A DNA stretch of 7,866 nt from Modestobacter sp. (GTDB taxonomy: Bacteria; Actinomycetota; Actinomycetes; Mycobacteriales; Geodermatophilaceae), in contig JAOPWO010000449.1 in assembly GCA_025965635.1 (NCBI GenBank), forward strand, positions 1 to 7,866. The letters run 5' to 3'. Shown in pieces: positions 1 through 6,067 of the stretch. The stretch's first letter is position 1. Each line of letters begins with the position of its first letter. The notes under the pieces were generated by a model that was not told the origin of the DNA, ran no database searches, and worked only from the letters and a program-made list of their open reading frames with translations. The position numbers and the translations under genes are program-made.

Positions 1-2295
1 CCCGACGACGTGGTGCCCGAGCCGCCGGCCGGTGCCGAGGTCGTCCCGCGCCGCCGGGTGCGGGACCGGCTGGCCCGCCGGATCGTGGCCAGCCAGCGGA
101 CCAACGACATCCGCCCGGTCCTGGAACCGCTGGCCGCCCTGCACCGGCAGAGCCACCCGAAGGCCGACCTGGTCCTGCTGCACCGCGCCGACGACGTCGC
201 CGAGGCCGCGCACGCCGACCAGAAGCGCAAGAGCGGCGATCCCTACATCACCCACCCGCTCGCCGTGGCCACCGTGCTGGCCGGGCTGGGCATGGACACC
301 ACGACGCTGGTCGCCGCCCTGCTGCACGACACCGTCGAGGACACCGGCGCCACGCTGGAGGCGATCACCGCCGACTTCGGCTCGGAGGTGGCCTACCTCG
401 TCGACGGCGTCACCAAGATCGACAAGGTCAAGTACGGGGACGCCGCGCAGGCCGAGACGATCCGCAAGATGATCGTCGCGATGGCCCGCGACCCCCGCGT
501 GCTGGTCATCAAGCTGGCCGACCGGCTGCACAACATGCGCACGCTGCGCTTCCTGCCGCCCGAGAAGCAGGAGAAGAAGGCGCGCGAGACGCTGGAGATC
601 CTCGCCCCGCTGGCCCACCGGCTGGGCATGAACACCATCAAGTGGGAGCTGGAGGACCTGGCGTTCGCCACCCTCTACCCGAAGCGTTACGACGAGATCG
701 TCCGGCTGGTCGCCGAGCGCGCCCCCTCGCGCGACACCTACCTCACCGAGGTGGCCTCCGCGGTCACCGAACAGCTCAAGGCCGCCAACATCGAGGCCGT
801 CGTCACCGGCCGACCCAAGCACTACTACTCCATCTACCAGAAGATGATCGTCCGCGGCCGCGACTTCACCGACATCTGGGACCTCGTCGGCATCCGGGTG
901 CTGGTCGACTCGGTGCGCGACGTCTATGCCGCGCTGGGCATCATGCACGCCCACTGGCAGCCGGTGCCGGGGCGCTTCAAGGACTTCGTGGCGATGCCGA
1001 AGTTCAACATGTACCAGTCGCTGCACACCACGGTGATCGGCCCGCAGGGCAAGCCCGTGGAGCTGCAGATCCGCACGCACGACATGCACCGCACCGCCGA
1101 GTACGGCATCGCCGCGCACTGGACGTACAAGGAGAAGGCGCGCGCCGGCGGGACGTCGCCGACCGCCAGCCCGGCCGGCGACGACATGCTGTGGCTGCGC
1201 CAGCTGCTGGACTGGCAGCGCGAGGCCCAGGAGCCGGGCGAGTTCCTGGAGACGCTGCGCTACGACCTCGGTCCGCAGGAGGTCTTCGTCTTCACGCCCA
1301 AGGGCGACGTGATCAGCCTGCCCGGCGACTCCACCCCGGTCGACTTCGCCTACGCCGTGCACACCGAGGTCGGGCACCGGTGCATCGGCGCCCGGGTCAA
1401 CGGCAACCTCGTCTCGCTGGAGAGCAAGCTGTCCAACGGCGACGTGGTCGAGGTGTTCACCTCCCGCTCACCCACGGCCGGCCCGTCGAAGGACTGGCTG
1501 TCCTTCGTCGGCTCCTCCCGGGCGCGCACCAAGATCCGGCAGTGGTTCACCAAGGAGCGCCGCGAGGACGCCGTCGAGGACGGCAAGGACGCGCTGACCA
1601 AGGCGATGCGCAAGGCCGGGTTGCCGCTGCAGCGGCTGCTCGGTGGCGAGGCGCTGGCCACCCTGGCCGCCGACCTGCACTTCCCCGACGTCAGCGCGCT
1701 CTACGCCGCGGTGGGGGAGCACCAGGTCTCGGCGACGTCGCTGGTGGAGAAGCTGCTCATCGCGCTCGGGGGCTCCGAGGGTGCGACCGAGGACATCGCC
1801 GAGACCGCGATCCCCACCAAGCGCAGCGTCGTCCGCAGTGCCGGGGGCGACCCGGGCGTGCTGGTCCGCGGGATGACCGACGTGTGGGCCAAGCTCGCCA
1901 AATGCTGTACGCCGGTGCCCGGTGACGACATCCTCGGGTTCGTCACCCGCGGCGGCGGGGTGAGCGTGCACCGCACCGACTGCACCAACGCCGCCGACCT
2001 CCAGCGCAAGCCCGAGCGACTGGTCGAGGTGGAGTGGGCCAGCGCGCCGGGCGCGGTGTTCCTGGTGGCCATCCAGGTCGAGGCCCTCGACCGGCACCGG
2101 TTGCTCTCCGACGTCACCCGGGCGCTGGCCGACGAGCGGGTGAACATCCTCTCCGCCTCGGTGCAGACCAGCCGTGACCGGGTCGCGGTCAGCCGCTTCA
2201 CCTTCGAGCTGGCCGACCCGGCCCACCTGGGGTCGGTGCTGCAGACGGTGAAGAACGTCGAGGGCGTCTTCGACGTGGAGCGCGTGACCGCCTGA
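1..2295 (+). CDS. relA: Bifunctional (p)ppGpp synthetase/hydrolase, Rel/RSH family (5' end probably outside the window)
   Basis: The enzyme transfers pyrophosphate from ATP to GDP or GTP to make the alarmone (p)ppGpp, and also hydrolyses it; it is cytosolic and ribosome-associated. Numbering from the GTG at 10, I see: the HD hydrolase domain with H106-D107 in LLHDTVEDTG; the synthetase domain with GRPKHYYSIYQKM (267-279), RFKD (322-325) and the G-loop YQSLHT (335-340); a TGS domain from about 424; a zinc-finger-like region with C632-C633, H654 and C658; and a C-terminal ACT domain from about 685. An intact HD pair together with RFKD, rather than the EXDD of synthetase-only RelA, indicates a bifunctional long RSH. 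From GTG 10 it is 761 residues, somewhat under the roughly 790 of the mycobacterial protein. The frame is open back to base 1 and bases 1-9 contain no Shine-Dalgarno sequence, so GTG 10 or 13 is probably an internal valine and the true start lies upstream. The stop is TGA at 2293-2295. Family assignment is certain; only the start is open. Confidence 0.96.
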   Translation, partial: PDDVVPEPPAGAEVVPRRRVRDRLARRIVASQRTNDIRPVLEPLAALHRQSHPKADLVLLHRADDVAEAAHADQKRKSGDPYITHPLAVATVLAGLGMDTTTLVAALLHDTVEDTGATLEAITADFGSEVAYLVDGVTKIDKVKYGDAAQAETIRKMIVAMARDPRVLVIKLADRLHNMRTLRFLPPEKQEKKARETLEILAPLAHRLGMNTIKWELEDLAFATLYPKRYDEIVRLVAERAPSRDTYLTEVASAVTEQLKAANIEAVVTGRPKHYYSIYQKMIVRGRDFTDIWDLVGIRVLVDSVRDVYAALGIMHAHWQPVPGRFKDFVAMPKFNMYQSLHTTVIGPQGKPVELQIRTHDMHRTAEYGIAAHWTYKEKARAGGTSPTASPAGDDMLWLRQLLDWQREAQEPGEFLETLRYDLGPQEVFVFTPKGDVISLPGDSTPVDFAYAVHTEVGHRCIGARVNGNLVSLESKLSNGDVVEVFTSRSPTAGPSKDWLSFVGSSRARTKIRQWFTKERREDAVEDGKDALTKAMRKAGLPLQRLLGGEALATLAADLHFPDVSALYAAVGEHQVSATSLVEKLLIALGGSEGATEDIAETAIPTKRSVVRSAGGDPGVLVRGMTDVWAKLAKCCTPVPGDDILGFVTRGGGVSVHRTDCTNAADLQRKPERLVEVEWASAPGAVFLVAIQVEALDRHRLLSDVTRALADERVNILSASVQTSRDRVAVSRFTFELADPAHLGSVLQTVKNVEGVFDVERVTA

Positions 2296-2300
2296 AGAAG

Positions 2301-2344
2301 GGCCCGCTGCCCCGCAGGCCCGGCGCGGGCGCCGGCAGCGGGCC
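2301..2344. terminator. GC-rich hairpin between convergent genes, likely bidirectional terminator
   Basis: An 11-base perfect inverted repeat (GGCCCGCTGCC at 2301-2311 and its complement at 2334-2344) encloses 22 bases that hold a smaller hairpin (GCCCG 2318-2322, CGGGC 2326-2330). It starts six bases after the relA stop and lies about 50 bases beyond the stop of the converging DUF3105 gene, so it could end transcripts from both sides. There is no U-tract on either strand, which is common for actinobacterial hairpin terminators. Function is inferred from structure and position. Confidence 0.65.
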
Positions 2345-2345
2345 G

Positions 2346-2361
2346 GCGAGCGAGGAGCGGA
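2346..2361 (+). repeat. Short intergenic repeat, copy 1
   Basis: GCGAGCGAGGAGCGGA here matches 15 of 16 bases with the copy at 5988-6003; only the fifth base differs. Both copies sit just after genes and outside any well-supported coding sequence. It may belong to a dispersed repeat family common in high-GC actinobacteria; with two copies in the window this is a tentative call. Confidence 0.4.
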
Positions 2362-2392
2362 CCGGGGCGCGGGGTCAGGCGGTGGACACCGC

Positions 2393-2977
2393 TCAGGCGG
2401 GCTGCGGCCGGTCGAGCAGGAAGAGCGGGTTCTCGCAGGTCGCGCCGGGTTCCGGCGTCGTCTCGGGGCTGAATGCCAGCATCTCGGCGAACTGGGCCAC
2501 CCGCGGGTCGGCGGCGTCGTCGACCTGGACCTGGTGGTCCCACGCCTGCAGTGACACGAGCACGCCCTGGTCCGGATAGGGCGACAGCATCAGGCCCAGC
2601 CGGCCGGCGACCAGGACGGCGAGGATCTCGACGTCCGCCTCGTCGGCCAGCGCCGGGTCGTAGGTGATCCAGACGGCGCCGTGCTCCAGCGAGTGCACGG
2701 CGTTCTCCTGGCGGATCGGCGTGGAGTAGACGGTGCCGGTGCAGTCGGCCCACGACGGGTCGTGCCGACCGCCGACCGGCGGGGTCTGCGGGTAGTCGAC
2801 GGTGTCCCGCGTGTGTCCCTGCCCGGCCGGATGGGTCGCGACCTGCGTCTCGGCCAAGGTGAGTGGCGCCGGGCTGGCGTGCCCGGCCACCACCGGCGTG
2901 CAGCCGGCCAGCAGGCCGCTGATCGCCAGCGCCAGGACGGCGGGGCAGCCCCGCCGTCCCAGGCGCCGGTGGATCAC
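2393..2977 (-). CDS. DUF3105 family lipoprotein, function unknown
   Basis: A 194-residue protein predicted to be anchored to the outer face of the membrane. It starts at GTG (complement of 2975-2977), which overlaps the TGA of the upstream cyclophilin gene by four bases (GTGA). This start places a textbook lipoprotein signal at the N-terminus: basic residues 4-9, a hydrophobic stretch 12-24, and lipobox LLAGC with the lipidated cysteine at C26. The DUF3105 hallmark follows: TPPVGGRH (65-72), W76, C79, then HSLEHGAVWITYDP (95-108) with H95, E98 and H99. A second cysteine, C181, lies near the C-terminus and could pair with C79. The biochemical role of DUF3105 is not known to me; the conserved histidines and glutamate could bind a metal or be structural. 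The same frame stays open upstream to 3397, but that part lies inside the cyclophilin gene and is unrelated sequence. Co-expression with the cyclophilin by translational coupling is likely. Confidence 0.88.
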   Translation of the reverse strand: MIHRRLGRRGCPAVLALAISGLLAGCTPVVAGHASPAPLTLAETQVATHPAGQGHTRDTVDYPQTPPVGGRHDPSWADCTGTVYSTPIRQENAVHSLEHGAVWITYDPALADEADVEILAVLVAGRLGLMLSPYPDQGVLVSLQAWDHQVQVDDAADPRVAQFAEMLAFSPETTPEPGATCENPLFLLDRPQPA

Positions 2978-3831
2978 GAGAGGACGGTCATCGACTCGAT
3001 GGTCACCGGGGTGTTCGGCGCGCCGCCGCCCGGGGCCGGCTCGAAGGCGCCGTCGTTGCCGGCCGCGGCGATCTGGTCGAGGACGGCCAGCCCGGCCTCG
3101 TCGACGGTGCCGACCGCGGTGTAGTCCGGGTCGAGCATGGTGTCGGTGAAGCACAGGAAGAACTGGCTGCCGGTGGAGTCCGGCGCACCGGTGTTGGCCA
3201 TCGCGATCGTGCCCCGCGGGTAGGTGGTCGCGGCGGTCACCTCCTGGCCGTACTTGTAGGACGGTCCGCCCTGCCCGGTGCCGCTCGGGTCGCCGCACTG
3301 CAGCACCCCGAACGACTCCTGGTTCACCTCGCGGTGGCAGGGGCTGCCGTCGAAGAAGCCCTGCTGGGCGAGGTGGGTGAAGCTGGCCGCCGCGCACGGT
3401 GCCGCCGCCCGGTCCAGGGTCAGGGTGAGGTCGCCCTGGCCGGTGGTCATCAGCAGCGCAGTGGTGCCCTGGGCGGGGGTGGCCTCCGGCGAGGGCGGGG
3501 TGCCGACGTCGGTGAGGTTGGGATTGCCGGAGTCGTCGGGCACGTAGTTGCAGGAGACCGTGCCGTCGGCGTTGGTGGTCGGCGCCGCGGCGCTGCTGGC
3601 CGGGGCGCTGCTGCTCGGCGCGCTCGAGGTGGCGGCGGCGTCGGCGGACTCGTCGTCCCCACCGGCGATGCTGGTGATCAGCGCCGCCGCGCCGACGACG
3701 ACCAGCACGGCGGCCGCCGCGACCAGCACGAGGAGGGTGCGCCGCCGCTTGCGGGCCTGCTGCGCACGCCGTTCGAGCTGACGCTGCAGACGGCGCTGGG
3801 CGGCCTCACGGCGCTGCTTGTTGGTCGGCAC
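2974..3831 (-). CDS. Membrane-anchored cyclophilin-type peptidyl-prolyl cis-trans isomerase
   Basis: It is predicted to catalyse proline cis-trans isomerisation outside the cytoplasmic membrane. With the GTG start at 3831 it has 285 residues: a basic, Arg/Gln-rich cytoplasmic N-terminus that could be helical (about 7-31), one transmembrane helix (about 32-56), an Ala/Ser-rich linker (62-86), and a cyclophilin domain (about 122-285). Domain landmarks are CHR (165-167, with R167 at the catalytic arginine position), QCGDPSGTGQGGPSY (178-192), MANTGAP (211-217) and GSQFF (221-225). The segment LDPDYTAVG replaces the usual cyclophilin Trp/His region, as I recall for M. tuberculosis PpiB, whose equivalent locus this appears to be. 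Five cysteines (94, 146, 165, 179, 227) all lie outside the membrane, so disulfides are possible. GTG 3831 is preferred because PTNKQRREA right after it matches the family N-terminus and AGGAG (complement of 3842-3846) lies 10 bases upstream; an in-frame GTG at 3858 would add nine residues. Confidence 0.92.
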   Translation of the reverse strand: MPTNKQRREAAQRRLQRQLERRAQQARKRRRTLLVLVAAAAVLVVVGAAALITSIAGGDDESADAAATSSAPSSSAPASSAAAPTTNADGTVSCNYVPDDSGNPNLTDVGTPPSPEATPAQGTTALLMTTGQGDLTLTLDRAAAPCAAASFTHLAQQGFFDGSPCHREVNQESFGVLQCGDPSGTGQGGPSYKYGQEVTAATTYPRGTIAMANTGAPDSTGSQFFLCFTDTMLDPDYTAVGTVDEAGLAVLDQIAAAGNDGAFEPAPGGGAPNTPVTIESMTVLS

Positions 3832-3933
3832 TCTTCTCGGGCTCCTCTGCTCCTGCACGCTGTGGCGCTGCGCTCTCCCGGGGGCGGCCGCACCAGCCGG
3901 GACCGGCCACGCACCCCGCGGTGTCGAGGACCC

Positions 3934-3939
3934 AGTCTA
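3934..3939 (-). promoter_or_regulatory. Candidate -10 box for the cyclophilin-DUF3105 unit
   Basis: The minus strand reads TAGACT here, fitting the actinobacterial TANNNT -10 consensus. Transcription would start near 3927 and leave a leader of about 95 bases before GTG 3831. No convincing -35 hexamer is visible 16-18 bases upstream, so the call rests on one short motif in the right place. Confidence 0.4.
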
Positions 3940-3970
3940 GGCGGGGCGCCTGGCCGCTCCCTGGCAGCGC

Positions 3971-4008
3971 CACCTGCGGGGATCGCCTCCGCGTAACCTG
4001 CACAGGTG
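3971..4008 (+). promoter_or_regulatory. ACCTG half-sites around the predicted promoter, possible operator
   Basis: ACCTG occurs at 3972-3976 and 3996-4000, and its complement CAGGT at 4003-4007. The last two form ACCTG-CA-CAGGT, a dyad covering the end of the -10 box, the predicted transcription start and the GTG codon. The outer pair CACCTG (3971-3976) and CAGGTG (4003-4008) is a six-base inverted repeat. A regulator binding here would block the promoter, but no regulator gene is nearby and chance is possible. Confidence 0.25.
3994..3999 (+). promoter_or_regulatory. Candidate -10 box giving a leaderless transcript for the hydrolase-hisS unit
   Basis: TAACCT fits TANNNT. Six bases (4000-4005) separate it from GTG at 4006, so the usual start distance puts transcription initiation on the first base of the start codon. 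No Shine-Dalgarno sequence precedes this GTG, which agrees with leaderless translation, a frequent mode in actinobacteria. CACCTG occupies the -35 position at 3971-3976 with a 17-base spacer but does not resemble TTGACA. Confidence 0.5.
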
Positions 4009-4701
4009 CTCATCCGCTCGTTCCCCGCCGGCGCGTTCGGCACCAACTGCTATGCCGTCGCCACCGGGCCGAACGCCGAGTGCGTGGTCGTCGACCCCGG
4101 GATGGAGGCCGTCGAGCCGCTGGCCCGGATGCTGGCCGACGACGGCCTCAAGCCGGTGGCCGTCGTCCTCACGCACGGGCACCTCGACCACACCTTCTCG
4201 GTGCTGCCGGTCTGCGAGGGCTACGACATCCCGGCCTACCTGCACCCCGCCGACAGCGGGATGCTCGCCGACCCGCTGCGCTGGCACGGTCCGGCGCTCG
4301 CGCCGCTGATCGGTCAGGTCGCGCTGCCCGACCCGGCCGACGTCCTGGCGCTCGACGACGGACTGACCCTGTCGCTGGCCGGCGTCGAGCTCACCGTGCG
4401 GCACGCGCCCGGGCACACCGAGGGGTCGGTGGTCTTCTCCTTCGCCACCGACGAGTCGCCGGCGCTGCTCGCCGGTGACGTGCTCTTCGCCGGCTCCGTC
4501 GGCCGGGTGGACCTGCCCGGCGGGTCGTGGGCGTCGATGCTCGGCTCGCTGCGGGACGTCGTCCTGCCGCTGGAGGACGAGACGCTGGTGCTGCCCGGGC
4601 ACGGGCCGGCGACCACGATCGGCCGGGAGCGGGCGACCAACCCGTACCTGGCCGAGGCTGCTGCCGGTGGCGGTCCGGCCCCGAAGGGCCGCGGGCTGTG
4701 A
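4006..4701 (+). CDS. Metallo-beta-lactamase-fold hydrolase, glyoxalase II-like
   Basis: A 231-residue cytosolic metallohydrolase of the glyoxalase II-like (GloB, COG0491) group. Metal ligands are visible in order: HGHLDH (57-62, the HxHxDH motif), H137 in HAPGHTEGS, D158 in AGDVLF, and H199 in LPGHGP. The N-terminal FGTNCYAV (11-18) and VVDPG (28-32) segments are typical of the family. Length fits the short bacterial type, which lacks the extra C-terminal substrate-binding domain of classical hydroxyacylglutathione hydrolases. Actinobacteria generally use mycothiol or other thiols rather than glutathione, so a thioester substrate is plausible but unproven. GTG 4006 is chosen because it directly precedes the conserved N-terminus and lies just after the -10-like TAACCT; there is no ribosome binding site, suggesting a leaderless message. 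Its TGA overlaps the hisS GTG by four bases, so the two are probably co-transcribed and coupled. I recall the same pair, Rv2581c-hisS, in M. tuberculosis. Confidence 0.9.
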   Translation: MLIRSFPAGAFGTNCYAVATGPNAECVVVDPGMEAVEPLARMLADDGLKPVAVVLTHGHLDHTFSVLPVCEGYDIPAYLHPADSGMLADPLRWHGPALAPLIGQVALPDPADVLALDDGLTLSLAGVELTVRHAPGHTEGSVVFSFATDESPALLAGDVLFAGSVGRVDLPGGSWASMLGSLRDVVLPLEDETLVLPGHGPATTIGRERATNPYLAEAAAGGGPAPKGRGL

Positions 4702-5960
4702 GCGACCTCAGTGCTCCGAAGGGCACCTTCGACACGTTGCCGCCGGCGTCCGCGCAGTTCCTCGCCGTCCGCGAGACGCTCACCGCGCCGCTGCGCCGGG
4801 CGGGCTACGGCTACGTCGAGACGCCGGTGTTCGAGGACACCGCGGTGTTCGCCCGCGGGGTGGGGGAGTCGACCGACGTCGTCTCCAAGGAGATGTACAC
4901 CTTCACCGACAAGGGCGGCCGGTCGCTCACGCTGCGTCCGGAGCTCACCGCCGGGCTCATGCGCGCCTTCATCGAGCACCGCCTGCACGGCGGCGCGCTG
5001 CCGGTGAAGCTCTGGAGCGTGGGGTCGGCCTTCCGCTACGAGCGGCCGCAGGCCGGCCGGTACCGGCACTTCACCCAGGTCGACTGCGAGGCGCTCGGCG
5101 TCGACGACCCGGCGCTGGACGCCGAGGTGGTGGCGCTGGCCGTCCAGGGGTTCCGCGACCTGGGGCTGGCGGACTTCGAGCTGCTGCTCACCTCGCTCGG
5201 TGACGCGACCTGCCGGCCGCAGTACCGCGAGCTGCTCGTCGACTTCCTGGCCGGTCTGGACCTGGACGAGGAGACCCGGCGCCGGGCGGGGATCAACCCG
5301 CTCCGGGTGCTCGACGACAAGCGGCCCGAGGTGCAGGCCCAGCTCACCGACGCGCCGCTGATGGTCGACCACCTGTCGGACTCCACCCGGGCGCACTACG
5401 ACGCCGTCCGCCAGCACCTGACCGATCTGGGTGTCAGCTGGACCGAGGCGCCGCGGCTGGTGCGCGGCCTGGACTACTACACGAAGACGACGTTCGAGTT
5501 CGTCCACTCCGGGCTGGGCGCGCAGTCGGCGATCGGCGGCGGAGGCCGCTACGACGGGTTGTCCGCGGCCCTGGGCGGGCCGGACCTGTCGGGCATCGGC
5601 TACGCGGTCGGGGTCGACCGCACCCTGCTGGCCGTGCAGGCCGAGGGGCTCGACGTCGCCGCCGACGCGGGGGTGCAGGCCTTCGTCGTCCCGCTGGGCG
5701 CGGAGGCGAAGCGCTTCGCGGTGCGGCTCGTCGGCCAGCTGCGGGAGGCCGGCGTGTCCGCCGACACGGTCTACGGCGACCGCGGCCTCAAGGGCGCCAT
5801 GAAGGCCGCCGACCGCTCCGGTGCCTCGCACGCCGTCGTGGTCGGCGACCGCGACCTGGCCGCGGGTGTGGCCCAGCTGCGCGACCTGCGCACGCACGAG
5901 CAGGTGGCCGTCCCCCTCGGCGAGCTGTTCGAGCGGGTGCGTGCGACGGTGGTCCGGTGA
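4698..5960 (+). CDS. hisS: Histidyl-tRNA synthetase
   Basis: This class II synthetase charges tRNA-His with histidine using ATP, in the cytosol and normally as a dimer. It has 420 residues, the usual bacterial length. Landmarks are: the N-terminal PKGTFDTLPP (7-16); motif 1 around GYGYVETPVFED; motif 2 starting FRYERPQAGRYRHF at 112; the histidine-specific RGLDYY (256-261); GGGRYDGL (281-288); and motif 3 GIGYAVGVDR (299-308) ending at the motif 3 arginine R308. The rest is the C-terminal anticodon-binding domain. The GTG at 4698 overlaps the TGA of the hydrolase (GTGA) and sits just before the conserved N-terminus. The frame is open further upstream to 4527, but that part overlaps the hydrolase and matches no HisRS sequence. 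GAAGG at 4683-4687 is a weak, somewhat distant ribosome binding site, so translational coupling probably matters. No T-box or other leader is possible, since there is no leader. No missing key residues were noticed. Confidence 0.97.
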   Translation: MSDLSAPKGTFDTLPPASAQFLAVRETLTAPLRRAGYGYVETPVFEDTAVFARGVGESTDVVSKEMYTFTDKGGRSLTLRPELTAGLMRAFIEHRLHGGALPVKLWSVGSAFRYERPQAGRYRHFTQVDCEALGVDDPALDAEVVALAVQGFRDLGLADFELLLTSLGDATCRPQYRELLVDFLAGLDLDEETRRRAGINPLRVLDDKRPEVQAQLTDAPLMVDHLSDSTRAHYDAVRQHLTDLGVSWTEAPRLVRGLDYYTKTTFEFVHSGLGAQSAIGGGGRYDGLSAALGGPDLSGIGYAVGVDRTLLAVQAEGLDVAADAGVQAFVVPLGAEAKRFAVRLVGQLREAGVSADTVYGDRGLKGAMKAADRSGASHAVVVGDRDLAAGVAQLRDLRTHEQVAVPLGELFERVRATVVR

Positions 5961-5987
5961 CGCGGGCGGGCAGCGCGGGGAGCGCCA

Positions 5988-6003
5988 GCGACCGAGGAGC
6001 GGA
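5988..6003 (+). repeat. Short intergenic repeat, copy 2
   Basis: GCGACCGAGGAGCGGA matches the copy at 2346-2361 at 15 of 16 positions. It lies in the spacer after hisS. If the reductase started at the GTG overlapping the hisS stop, this repeat would be translated as part of a low-complexity N-terminus; its presence is an argument against that start. Confidence 0.4.
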
Positions 6004-6023
6004 ACGAGTGCGGGATCGAGACG

Positions 6024-6039
6024 ATGGGCACAACCCCAT
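6024..6039 (+). other. Small hairpin over an alternative ATG
   Basis: ATGGG (6024-6028) pairs with CCCAT (6035-6039) across a six-base loop. The second arm includes the first two bases of the in-frame ATG at 6038, which is an alternative reductase start. Five base pairs are weak, so a role in controlling translation is only a possibility. The 5961-6067 spacer otherwise holds the short repeat, and I saw no convincing promoter in it. Confidence 0.2.
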
Positions 6040-6067
6040 GACCGGTGGACCGACAGCGAGCACCCCG

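Larger units (their letters stand above)
2287..2383. repeat. Nine-base inverted repeat formed by gene-end sequences
   Basis: ACCGCCTGA at 2287-2295, which holds the relA stop, is exactly complementary to TCAGGCGGT at 2375-2383. The eight-base core TCAGGCGG recurs at 2393-2400, where its TCA is the complement of the stop codon of the minus-strand gene. The 2375 copy lies 18 bases past that stop in the same frame, so it gives that gene a second in-frame stop. The outer nine-base stem would enclose the terminator hairpin. The sequence match is certain; any function is speculative. Confidence 0.4.

Noticed and set aside
1468..2226. A 252-codon open frame on the minus strand inside relA
   Set aside because: It is antisense to conserved relA domains, its translation is low-complexity Gly/Arg/Val-rich sequence, and it resembles no family. 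Long antisense frames are normal in GC-rich coding DNA.
2978..3397. N-terminal extension of the DUF3105 frame
   Set aside because: This part lies within the cyclophilin gene in another frame. The lipoprotein signal starting at GTG 2977 gives a complete and sensible protein.
4527..4697. N-terminal extension of the hisS frame
   Set aside because: It overlaps the hydrolase coding sequence. The conserved HisRS N-terminus begins right after GTG 4698.
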